Assembly: GCA_902729315.2 (NCBI GenBank)
Contig: LR746271.1
Span: 404,001-468,000, forward strand
Origin: Spirodela intermedia
Lineage: Eukaryota > Streptophyta > Magnoliopsida > Alismatales > Araceae
DNA length: 64,000 nt
Reading direction: 5' to 3'
This document shows, piece by piece, positions 35,570 through 47,100 of this stretch. Made by a program: the position numbers and the translations under genes. How positions within the stretch are numbered: the first letter of the stretch is position 1; each line of letters starts with the position of its first letter. The notes beneath the pieces were generated by a model. That model was given only the letters and a program-made list of their open reading frames with translations, was not told the DNA's origin and ran no database searches.

Positions 35570-36480
35570 TGGGGGGACATGCTAACTAGTCGGGCTCACA
35601 AGCGAGTTAGAAGTGCAGTCAAGGAGTAGCCGTGAGCAGGGGCTCAAGCGGCTTGGCTTGGATCGATAGGGGCACGTGTGCGCCACTCCCCTTCCATGTC
35701 ACCGGTGGCTAACTGGCTGTAGGGCAAGGAGTGGTTGTACACGTGAGAGAAGGGACTTTACTTAGAAAGCTAACATTACTATATATTCATCTGAAAAATC
35801 AACGCACAACCAATGTGGGACTAAACCCCAGCCACACCTTTCTCAGAAGAAGTGGACGACCGGCGCGGGTTCGAATCTTCCTAGAGTCAAAATTCATATA
35901 TTTTTATCTGATTATCACAACTTTCCTACAGATCGTCGATGAAGGATTAAGCAACGAGAATTGCTAGATCATCAGCGAAAATCTCATCAACGCGATTCGC
36001 AAAACATTGCTACTAAAATTATTGAATGATTCGTGATAAAAGGATCGCAAATCCATCGAGTAAATCATCTTCGATTGATCGACGAACAAGCCGTCATCAA
36101 GAAGAGGACGATCCACCAAGAGATGAGTTGCCACCTCCTGAGCGCGTACTGGATGCGATGAAGAGCCTCTTCTTGCTGCGCAGACCTGATAATGAAGCTC
36201 TCTAACACGCCCCCTACCTCCATCCAACTCTTCTCCGTCGGGTGACAACTATCAGAGAGCCACAAAGTCGCCATTTTTCCGCTCCGCCGGGTGACAGTCA
36301 CCAGAGACGACTCGACGACCCATTTCATTAATTTCTAGACTTTGCGAGAAGATCTAGAGATTGTCCACATCGTCTTTGTCCAAGGAGAGCTTTCAAAGCT
36401 ATGGACATTACACGACGATCCTTTTGAACGCTCAAGATTCTGGTGCATTACCGACGCATCGCTGTCGTGATGTCGGAACT
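35570..36480. other. GC-richer island inside the AT-rich block, possible LTR/leader or SINE debris
   Basis: The base composition differs clearly from both sides. It contains AATGTGGGACTAAAC (about 35812), a string often found in plant LTR regions, and GGGTTCGAATCTTCC (about 35867), which resembles a tRNA/SINE B box. Open frames on the minus strand at 36065-36328 and 35964-36248 have no recognisable similarity. I cannot assign it to a family. Confidence 0.4.
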
Positions 36481-37559
36481 CTATTTTTCTACTTTCAACT
36501 TACTTTACACTTCATTTAGTGATATTTTTTGTGATTTTAATTTACAAAAATAAACTTTGTTATGTTACGATTCTTTTGGCTTTTACAAATCTTAATTTAA
36601 TCAATTAAATTGTTTGTAATCACTTATGTAAGAATTGGCAGGTAGAATTTTGTTTCTGCTCGATTCACATTTGTTGGGTGCTGACGTCATCATGACATCT
36701 GCACCCTTATTTCCCTTTTTCGTGAATTTTAAATATATTTCCTTTTTATTTCTTAGTATAAAATTCATATAAAATCATATTCATTGAGAAAAATTCTGAA
36801 TAATTACTCGATATTATATTACATCCCTGTGATCGACTTGGAAAATTACCGTTATTTTTGGAAGTTAAATGAATTATAATTGATATATTTATTTAGAAAT
36901 ACTTCTAAATATTCAAAAATTCATATTTTCTAGTTTTATAAATTTTAGATTTGTGTAATTTAATATACAATGACTGAGTCACGTCAATGCAATATTCTTA
37001 TTTTTCATTACTGTATGCACCATGAAGAGTTTTCTTGTACAAGTTTTCCTATTTTATAAGATCTCCAACATTTAAAATTTTATCTCAAAAATTTACTATT
37101 TTTTAAAATATATAGTAATAATATTCAGATCTTTTGAAATTTAGATTTTTTTATTTTTACAGCTATTTTTATTTACATTTGAACATGAGATTTCTAACTT
37201 AATGAAAGACAATGAAGTCTCAACATCATATCCATATCATCAAGTTTTTCACTCTTATCCATATAAATAGTTGACATATCACCATCTATATGCTTTATTC
37301 AAAACTTAAATATCTATTTTTCTCATTTTCTTGCTAACTTAATGTATGGGATAATTTAAGAAATTTATTTAACAACATTTCAAAGTGTTAAATGTTGAAT
37401 AATATAATTATATCATCATATAATTAAAGATAAGATACTTTATATAATTTGCATCAAGTCATATCTTAAAAATATATGATTAACCTTTATTTTCAAGATA
37501 ATTCTTTAGTTAACAATCATTTATCCTCAAGTAGTCAAAAGGTTGATGATCAATCACTT

Positions 37560-39290
37560 AATCTCAAAGATCAAAGATTTAAACCTTGTCGTTAGTGATA
37601 ACCTCAATCTCTAATATAAAATCAATAAAATATATTTTTTGAATATATTAAATATCTAAAGCATCTAATAACACATATAAATAAGTATTGATATTTGATA
37701 ATCACATATCAATAATTTTTTGTTCGTAATTATAAAAAACCAAGGGAATCAACACATCATAATGCTATGAAACCTTATGTTGATGTGGTTAATCCTTAAA
37801 TAAGACAATTTTTCTTATCAAATAACTAAAACTCCTACCATTACAATAGAAAGAAACTTTATCTTGATCAATTTCATTTTTTTTTATAATTTTTTTCATC
37901 CACATGGCTTCTTTAATTGCCTTATATACTTCTACATAATATTTTTTGTAGATAATATAATTGTTAAAAGTATTGTACATTTTCATCTAACTAGACCCTT
38001 TGCAATAGTAAACATAGTTTAATGTGGATATTTGATTATCTACGAATCTTATTAAATTTCCATCAATAAATCCCTATAATGATACTAGAATTAGACATCT
38101 AAAACATCATGTCAATATTAGTGGATTTATTTTAATATATCTTAAAATCTACTTATATGTTTTCTATTTTTTTTAGATTTGGTATAAATCAACTCGTGGC
38201 ACGGAGTGCATAAATTATGTAAAATTACATAATACATTACCTATGACTGTATAAAGTAAGTCAATTTACATACTACATTACGTTCTACATTATCTAATAC
38301 ATACCTACTATATTACCTATTACATTACTTACTACATTACCTATTGTAGTGCAAATCATGACACACATCAAATTACCTGCTACAATAGTATGAGTATTCT
38401 GCTCACTTCTTAAATCTGTCTCTTTTTTTGGGCTTTGACTTTTATATAATTTGATGTGATTTACTAAGTATTTTAGTCTATTTAGTATCTCTCATACCAA
38501 GTAATTTGAACACCTTAGTGTAATTCCTTTGAGATGTTTGTAGTTGTCATTTTCCTATGTTTTTAAAAAAATTGATTATAAATATCTTCTTAGTCAAATT
38601 TAGATCAATGATTTCAAAATTCTTATTTTAAAAAATATTAATATGAAAGGATGGTTAAAATTCTTGGTAGATATCAACAATTGTTCACATAGAACATTAA
38701 GAAAAATCACAATCAATATCCAAAGAGTTTACATAAGTAAATTAATCATCCTCACATCAGTTGTAATCAATCCTAATCATGAATTAATCAAATTTATTGT
38801 ATCATCACTTTAAAGATTGTTTTAATCCATAAAGTGACTTCTTCAGCCTTAAAAAAAATACTTTATCCATAAATAATCAAACTCTTCAAGTTGGTCCACA
38901 TAAGTGTTTTCTTCTAAATCATAATGGAGGAATGTGGTGTCCACATCTAATTTTTTATACTCTTATTTTTCTTTTTTCTATAATGACCAATAACATTCTA
39001 GTTGTTTAGAGTCTTGAATTTTTAAGAAAAAGGAATTGCAGTTGACTGCTTTATTTTTCTTAGGTGGTTCCACTAGATCCTATGACATGATCTTACGGAG
39101 TGATTCGTCTTTTTCTATCATATATTACATCTATTCATCATTTTTTCTTACAATTCAGTCTCTAATTAGTAGATGTAGGCTCCCCTTCACTTATAGTTCA
39201 AATCAAAAGAAAAATGATCTCAAAACCATATTTCATAGGCGATTTTATGATGTGTCTGCCTCTACTAGTATAATTATATTACCATCTTTA
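37560..39290 (-). mobile_element. Degenerate Ty1/copia retrotransposon (2)
   Basis: Frame-shifting minus-strand translation gives copia reverse transcriptase and RNase H in order. DVDTTFLHYDLEENTYV lies at about 38930. YNKFD/SFM-like and CSM-type YVDD remnants lie at about 38660-38790. SQSPKK is at about 38430 and NLMCVMICTT at about 38350. VYKAIKEAMWMKKIIKK and DKVSFYCN lie at about 37850-37920, and an ADML-type tail at about 37600-37700. The pattern fits the TNT1/Tork style. Stops and frameshifts interrupt every part, so it is not functional. An ACATTACC-type repeat array (38213-38345) sits within the RNase H portion. Confidence 0.8.
38213..38345. repeat. Imperfect ACATTACCTA-type short repeat array
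   Basis: The string TACATTAC and close variants recurs about eight times with irregular 10-20-base spacing. It lies where copia element 2 should encode the stretch after the VCTR-like motif, so it seems to have expanded inside the dead element. Confidence 0.7.
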
Positions 39291-39761
39291 TGAATTGATT
39301 ATATCATTTCATTTGTTTATGGTTGATTGATTTTCTCATCAACCTCCACCTAAATACTTTTTCTATTAAAATTTTCATATTTTTGTTGTAATGCATGTTC
39401 TTCATCAACGGCGTTTAAAATGTGGATTTCATCAAATTCTGTATCTCTATTGATTATAGTATTTTTGGTTGCTAGATCCCAAGGGTTGTGTGCTTTGATT
39501 AAATATATTGCTCTCTTTGCAATTGACTTTTCCATTAGCTCTGCAGCATTATTTTGTTTTCGTATTTATTTATTTATTGTGAAGTAACTCTTCATCCTCT
39601 ACTCTGCACAAAATTTTATAAATTTTAAATCCTTATATTATTCGCCATTATATGTTCTTAAGACTTTGATGTTACCATTTCCTATGGTATTCCTCCTGTT
39701 TTCTACCCGCCATCGACATGATGACGGGGTTTAAGTCATCTATAGGAGAAGAAGACAATCA

Positions 39762-42075
39762 TCAATAAGCGCCACCGCTCGCATCGGACACGAAGGCCGA
39801 AACCGCCAAGAGAGCCACGAAAGACCACCTCCAATCCAGTAGCCTCCCGGTAGGCGCCGCACCAGGCACCATAGGCGGCGGCACCGCACCAGGCTCCGTT
39901 GACGGCGCCGCCGCAGTGGGGATCTCGCACGTGCCGAATGTTGCATTGGCCTGTGAGATTAAGGAGAGATCTGGGTCATTGGTCTCAAGCTGTTGCAGAT
40001 GGGGTATCAGTGAAGAAGGTGTAACCGCAGTTGTCACCTACCTTGCAGTAGGCTATGTTGTCGCAGCCGCAGGTCAGGCGCCCGTTCGCGATGTCCACCG
40101 CCTCCGGAGCTCCTCCGCCGTCGCTTCTCTGAGATTAGAGGCGATCGGATGAGGCAGTCAAGATTTCTATAAACAATGGTCAACTGCTTTGAAGCTCGGC
40201 GGCGGGGAGGGGAGAGAGATTGCCTTGTAGAAGTCAACTGATATGAAGTTGGCCCACCGATTCCCGGACACGTTGTGACACGTGCGGAGGCTGCTAATGA
40301 GTGGGGCCGAGTTGTCTCTGCACACCGTCGACGTATTAGGGTTGGTGGGGAAGTGATTCATCAGGACGAGGGACTGAGCCGTCGAGTTCATCGGCGGTGA
40401 CTCGGCACGACTCGGGCACGACCCGGGCACCATCCCTTTGTCCCCATCTGCAAGGGATGCCACGTTTCAACTAGAAGAGCCCACCTCTGAAGGGAAGACG
40501 GAGCCAAAGGAGAGCCAATCTCTTACACTGGTTCTCCACGACGTAGCGCCACGTGTAGGCAATGCCCTCGGAGGCCTCCTTAGTCGAGTTCGACGTGAAG
40601 ACCAGCAGCCTCTCGTTCCGGCGGACCATGTCGCCGACCAGTGGCCAGTCTCCGCCGGCCTTGGGCATCCGAGCCATCGGGAGCAGGAACTTGGTCAACC
40701 CGGCGGCTGCCAAGACCCCGGTCAGGCCCCGGGGGGTCTTCACGTAGTCTTCGATGAAGATGGTGACGATCTCCGCCGGATTTGCCTCTAGAAAGGCTTG
40801 AATCTCTCTGAGAACGTTGACCGCGGGTTGCTGGATGACCAAGAACCAGAGAGAGTCTGAAGGAGGTCCGTGTTTGAAGTCGGTCAGAAGAATCAATCAG
40901 TCTCTGTGGAACTTACAAATGCCGTGAAGTTGAAGCAAGTGCCCCTGAAGGAGTGGCAGAGCCAGATGTCCCCAAGGAAGTCGTAGAAGTCCAGCATCAA
41001 TCCCCTGACGCCATTCTGCAACAACCCGACACGAAGCAGGTGAGGAAGTCATCCTGACTGACCACGGCAAAGTCCGCGCCTCGTGCCTGCTCAACCGAAG
41101 AAGATTTGAGCAGCTTCGTTTTTTCTTCCACGAAAATTGGGATCAGACGGCGAGAGATTTGTTCGGACATCTTGAATTTTTCGTTCCGCGGCATTTAAAG
41201 TCGTCAGAAAAAAACTCAACTGGGGGGGAATTGAAGATGATGAAGCTGTTTTAAGTCGATGTTTTAATATGAGTTATTTTACGGATCTAAATAATTTTTT
41301 CTTCGTTCACCGCCGAGATTCACTCGTGAGGAGACGCTTCATTCTCCTCGATGGCAGCGGTGACCCCCGGAGATGAGTGCCTAAGCAAGTTTCTTGCGAA
41401 GCAATACACTGGCTACGTATCGAATGGCAGAAAAACTCAAGAAATGGAGCAAAGATGGGGATGTACGTACGTTGAGCTGAGCGGTGACGGAATCCTCTTG
41501 GTTAGTGGAGGCGATCAGGCTACTGCCGGTGGAGGATTTCTGGCCGTCCAGGGCGAAGGAATTGTGCGTGGTAAGCCACGAGTACCTGTTGAATGGCAGT
41601 CCCTTCGCCTTCCGGATGCCCCAAATTCGTCACCATGACAAGGACAATCAGTTGAGGGCGGGACATGGCAGCCTTAGAGCCCTTATCTCAGGTGCCAAAA
41701 ACCAAAAGTAGAAAGCGGAGAGCAGAAATAACACGAAGAATAGGAAAATAGAAATCGGATGGGCCGGTTAATACCTTGGATTGGGGATCGGAGGGCTCGA
41801 TCCGCGTGCACCGCCGGGGGTTGCCGTCGGCGACGCACGAGCCGCAATGCAGCCCCGCGTCACAGTTCCGATCCTCCGTGCATGTTTCTCCGATCTGCAG
41901 AGAGGAATCAGACCGAATTGAGTCTCGGAATCCGCGCAACCGTCGAGGAGCACACGAGACGAGTTGCGGACTATTAAAAAAAAAAAAAAAAAAAAGGCGA
42001 CGACAAAGACGAAGAGACCTTGGCTGCGGAGATTCCGGAAACGAAGATGAGACTGGTTGCCGCTACAAGCAGCAT
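39762..42075 (-). CDS. PI-PLC X-domain-containing protein, At5g67130 type
   Basis: Secreted, probably GPI-anchored, protein with a phosphatidylinositol phospholipase C X domain; enzymatic role unproven in plants. Eight exons: 42019-42075, 41775-41894, 41471-41608, 40917-41015, 40527-40830, 40224-40447, 40042-40128 and 39762-39950, together 1218 bases or 405 aa. Exon 1 is a signal peptide ([19 protein letters not shown]). Exon 2 has a Cys-rich module ([19 protein letters not shown]). The X domain follows, with the first His in WLTTHNSF, the second in DIWLCHS, plus [14 protein letters not shown] and [15 protein letters not shown]. Next come a Cys-containing segment ([12 protein letters not shown]) and a Pro/Ala-rich tail with a hydrophobic C-terminus. 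The intron between exons 6 and 7 uses a GC donor (AAG|GCAATC at 40224/40223), needed to keep frame and conserved sequence. Intron 1 has an A-run of about 19 (41972-41991). Confidence 0.92.
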
Positions 42076-42471
42076 AACCGCGGTAGCTTCCTGCGAGCAC
42101 AAGGGGAATCAGCGAGCCATTGGGAGGTAAACCGGGAGAGGATCTCGGATGCACCTTCATCTCCGCTTCTCCGAGGCCGATCAGCGAAGATGTGGAACGG
42201 CGTTCGTTTCTGCGGCTACAGTAGAAACTTTCAACAAATATATGGAAGCCGTGATTTACCTTTTCCGTTTAAAACCCATGCAAATATACTCTTTGTAGCA
42301 TACTCTTATAATAATTTTAAATATGCACTCCTTTAGGGGAGAAGAGTTGCTCTAAGGGCTATAACACATTTCTATATCTTTTAAAGGATTTTTTCGTCAT
42401 AAACCCGGGCAGAGTTGCGCCGTCGGCTTTCTGCATGAATCTGTTCTGTCATCCGGGAGAGCAGCTGGGAA

Positions 42472-42502
<31 letters not shown>

Positions 42503-42538
42503 GTACCTAACATCTTCTTATTGGTCAAATAAAAAACT

Positions 42539-42570
<32 letters not shown>

Positions 42571-42680
42571 GCGGATACATCGACGGAGGGACGCGTGATT
42601 TGACCACGCTGCTCTCTCTCTCTCTATATCCCCTCGTCATCCTCCTGCCTATGAGAGAGAGAGGGAGAGAAGGAGATAGA

Positions 42681-42711
<31 letters not shown>

Positions 42712-42712
42712 G
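42472..42712. repeat. Two successive CT...GA complementary tract pairs
   Basis: A CT run at about 42474-42498 is followed 40 bases later by a GA run at 42539-42560 plus a G-run. Then a CT run at 42610-42625 is followed by GA tracts at 42653-42712. Each CT/GA pair is self-complementary and could form a stem-loop in a transcript or in single-stranded DNA. Confidence 0.85.
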
Positions 42713-43533
42713 GACCTATGATGCGCGATGGAGATTTTGACCGGTTCTCAGCTTCCAGCTATTCATGGCTCTTGAATACTATTGTTATCCCGGTCAAACA
42801 CCGCGTGATCTTCTCTCTTCGGCGTGCCCCTGCCGCGCTCCCGTTGACCAGGGCTTCTGGGCCGCGGGATGATATTTAGGCTGATGTTGAGTTGGGTTCG
42901 AAACCCATTTTTCCATTCACCGAGACCGGAGAGACCCTCACCGGCATTATTTTTTAGATGATAAAAGATTCACCATTAAATCGCGTTTTGGGATTTTATC
43001 AGTCTTCACCACCGTATTTTGATTTTATTCGTTACTGCCCACGAACCATCCCATATTCAGAATTTATCCTAACTTAATCAGAGTTTTCATTTTTTTCATA
43101 TATATATATAGGTATTTATTTCTAAAATTATATATATATATATTTCTGAACTATGGAAATTATTTCCATCAGATTTGGGTATCTAGGGGGAATGCAAGGA
43201 CAAGCTGCATATTGGGTTATAAAAAAAAAGTGCGATTTTACAGTGGGTGGAATGGTAAAAGGCTGTATTATTATTTTTTTGAAAAAAAATTGCGAAATCC
43301 AGTTCGCATGAAAAACGTTTGCAAGCGCTTCCTAAGATGCACGGAACTCCCGTCGTCCTCCCATATCTGAATCCTACGAAACAGGAGGGACACATGGTAG
43401 CGCCATTATGACCGCCGTCGCCGGAGCGAGAAGATCCCGCCGGCGTTCCTCGGCGGCGCCTTTATTAGGGCGAGTTACTCTCCTTACCGGTGGGTCCACC
43501 TTCCCCCTCGGAAACTACCGCCGTAGCATCTTC

Positions 43534-43542
<9 letters not shown>

Positions 43543-43582
<40 letters not shown>
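43543..43582. repeat. (GA)n microsatellite upstream of the SPARK kinase
   Basis: Pure GA run of about 40 bases, roughly 550 bases before the kinase ATG. Confidence 0.95.
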
Positions 43583-43587
<5 letters not shown>

Positions 43588-44133
43588 GAGTTTCAGAGAG
43601 CTTCTCCGTCGTCCGTGCAGCCATGGTCGGGCTAAGGGAGTCATTCCTCCCGGCCGCTCCTGTCTCTCTCTCTCATGCTGTGTGCGCTCTGAAACTTAGC
43701 TGGCGCTGGCAAGAAGAACAAAAGCCGTCGATGGGAGGTGCAGTACAGTGAGGGAGATGTGTACGTGTAGAGACAGAGGGGGGGGTCAATATTTAACCTT
43801 CTCCTCTCTGCGTGGGTCCCTCTGAGAGAGCAACGATCGGGCGGATGCCTTTCCTCTGCTCGCCACTGGCCTGTTAATGGCTTGGGTCCCATCCTCCGGC
43901 GAGCTGCCTGGTTCTCGGCATGTGAGTGCTGAAGGACTCTGTGAATCCCTGATCTGGCGGAAATAGCAGGCCAGGTGGAGAGACCTGTAGGTGTTAGCAT
44001 CGCCGCGGATGACCGGAATACGGAGTCTTCCTCGGGAAGTCTCGGAGTTTTTGGCTTGAAACTGGTCGAGACACTCTCGTCGAGTACTCCCGCCGAGGAC
44101 GACCTCAGAGTCTCCGCCGATACCTGCTTGGTC

Positions 44134-47100
44134 ATGCGGGGATTGTTCCTAGGGTTGCTGGTGGGGGCCGTGGTGGTCGTCATTGGATCACATCCGCCTC
44201 CAGCGATCGGCTCAGGTTGGCCACTTCTCCTTCCCTCATCTACCCCTTAAATATGCATTTTCGGCTAGTAAATGATGATCTCAACTTCGCCAATCCTCTC
44301 GCATCGTCTGGTTTTCTGCTCAAATGCCGGATACGAGCGCCATTATTTTCGCCACTGTGCGGCTTACAGTCCGATTCTCGTTTCTTCGTAACCTACTGTG
44401 CTTGGATTCCGTATTTTGTTTTCTAAAATTTCTGAACCAATCTTTTTATGTAGTCCGAGGCTGGTTTCTCCGAACCTTTGATCTGGAACTGTAGCCCCAA
44501 ATCTTGCCCCTACCTCTGGTTCCACTATGACGGTATCGTTGTCTAAGCAGCCTATGGATTTCAAAATGGCAGAGCCATCCCCATCTCATTGTCTATAAAC
44601 GAACCTCCGCGGATATCTAAAGAGAACGGGCCACGAAGGGATATCATACTTCACCTCTGAATCCTGCAGTCTCTTCTGTGACAAGCTAGTCATATTGTTC
44701 AATAGAAAATACTTCATATTTTTCTGAAAATTTTTCAGGAAACCTGATTCATGGAAACTCGGATCATGGAATGCGCCATTGCACCGTAGAACACAGTTTT
44801 TTTTTTAGCGTTTATATTTGCCTGTTTAATTCTGATCACATGAATACTGTATCTAGTTCCTAATCATCCCCCTAATGAACATGTCAAACGTTCTATGTCG
44901 TTCTCGTTCAATGCAGGTTGCCCTCTGGACTTGGGTTGGTCAAACTTCTCTGTCGCAGCGTCAGTTTGTTCCAATGAGAATGAGAGAGCAAAGTGCTGCC
45001 GTCTCATTAATGCGTTCATTGCAGTCTCCGTTGCCCGTTATGCAAATTCAACAGGCAAATTGGGGGTCCCAGCAGCGTTCTCAGAAATCTGTCTCCTATC
45101 CATCTCAGAAACCTTGCAACTCTATGGAATCCCTTCCAATGCGATGGTGTTCTGTGGACTTGGGACTAAAATTCTGGTCAGTTATCCATGTGAAGGACGG
45201 GCAACTGTGCTGGAAATGCTGCAGTCACCTAACTTCAACAATGTTTCAGAGAATTGCAAGCCGCCGCTATCTATGGAAAGCAGTTGCCGAAAATGTGTGA
45301 ACTGGGGGATTATATACCTTCGCCACCTCAATGGAGTCCGTGACAATGTTACTTTAAGTACTTGCCGCAATGCTGCCTTTGTTACACTTGTCAATCAAGG
45401 AGATAGCACGTCAACTATTGGCATAGCAAGCTGTTTCTTCAGTGTTCAGGGCTTTAATGTTCAGTCAGGTACATTACAAAACTCATGGGTTCAGTCCAAC
45501 TAGGCTTTTCTTATATGAAAAAAATATCCGGACAGATCTTTCTTCCGTCTTTGCAGATTTCCCTGAATGATGCTCGGATTATTTACTTATTTTATGGTTT
45601 GATTGTTGCATGAGGTGCCTTTTTATCTAAAGCAGATTCAAAGGCGGCTATGTAATGGAAGAATGATCAGTTGTGAATGGTAATATGGGGAGTTCATTAA
45701 ACAATACGCTGGTGGAATTTGTTTTGGGTGGACAGTGAGGAACTTTAGCCCCCTCACACGTTTACCCATCCATTTCATGAATACATGATACTCCTTCACC
45801 TACTTGTGCATTCCCTTCTTGGAGATAAATCTGGGGATTGGGTTTTGGGCCCCAGCCTTACATGACTCATGCGCAGCTTGAAGATACATGTGCTTGGAGT
45901 ATTATGCCTTTATAGATAGTTCGATGCATTCTGTTGACTCCATGACGCGGGGCTGCTTGTCTCATTTCTTTGTAAAAATTCTTCATTGAAGTTGTGGCTT
46001 GTTGATGCCTTTTAGGATTGTCTCTCCAGCCGCCCACACCTGTGACCTCTCCAAGTCCTCCTCTGGCAGAATCTCCTTCTCGAAATGTTACTGCTGTGGT
46101 TTCCAAGGAACGCCATCAACTGTACCATCTAAAATTGATTCCGACTATCTGCATTGGTATTGCTGCCATGGCAATTCTTCTCCTGGTTGTTATGATACTA
46201 CTTATTCGGAGGAAGAGCAGAGAATTGAAGGGTTCTAAGGCACCTTCTAGGGCTTCTTCTTGGGATGCATTTCCTCTAACTGTCCGCAAGTTTCAGGAAG
46301 GTTTGACCGTTTTCTTATGGTTGTTTTGCTATTAGTCAATCAGCACGAACCTTTTTTCCCTTTCTTTTTTACTGTAGATCGCTTCAATGTTGGTTATATC
46401 TATTACATACAATGATTGAGTATTGATCAATGATCATAGTTTTAATTTCAGATGATACGGACAAATGAGACCTCTGTGTGAGTCTGATCAGATCTTTCTT
46501 TGCTATATATTTCTTTTAACTTTCTATAATCAAAGTATGACCCAAGGCGAAATTGATTATCCATTACGAACTGTGGGTTCTACATTCTTTTCATTTGAAA
46601 ATCATTTATTGAGTAAATCTCAGAGAATATTAAATATGGGCCAGATTAAGCAAAAAATAATCCCCTCTTGGCATTTGCTCCTTCGAATACTACGATACTG
46701 ATTTCATTGTGTCCAAGGCATTAAAAAGCCCAGCACATCTTAACCGATCAGGAAGTTATATCCAAATGAATTTACATTCCATTGCTATATTTATTTTTTC
46801 TTTGGTATTTTGAAAGGAGAAAAATTCTTCAGGATGAGGATTTGGTTACGGGATTAGTATTCCAGGAACTGGAAAGTGAATATACGGTTGACTATCTTGA
46901 ACATCGCAGGTCCACCACCAATGTTTCAGAGATTTACGCGGAAGGAAACAAAGAAAGCGACCAACAATTTCACTTCGGAAATAGGGAAGGGTGGATTCGG
47001 GACCGTATACAAGGCAGAGTTCAGCAACGGTTTAGTCGTCGCGGTGAAGAGAATGCATAAATCTCTGGAGCAAGGAGAGAGCGATTTCTACCGAGAGATG

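Larger units (their letters stand above)
29100..39700. other. AT-rich, gene-free block of decayed transposable elements
   Basis: About 10.6 kb of strongly AT-rich DNA with frequent stops in all frames and no conserved gene. Two Ty1/copia remnants are recognisable (32310-34640 and 37560-39290). The rest, 29100-32300 and 34650-37550, has no identifiable coding content apart from a GC-richer island at 35570-36480. The edges are sharp in base composition. Confidence 0.75.
42076..44133. other. Divergent intergenic region between PLC-X and SPARK kinase genes
   Basis: About 2.1 kb upstream of both genes. It holds paired CT and GA tracts at 42472-42570 and 42610-42712, a (TA)n stretch near 43098-43142, and a GA run at 43543-43582 that may lie in the kinase leader. 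No other gene is supported. Confidence 0.55.

Noticed and set aside
35860-35885. tRNA gene suggested by GGTTCGAATC
   Set aside because: No A box at the right distance and no cloverleaf could be drawn. Kept only as a possible SINE or LTR trace.
43975-44133. Upstream in-frame start of the SPARK kinase
   Set aside because: It would place 53 residues before the signal peptide. The ATG at 44134 gives a normal secreted N-terminus.
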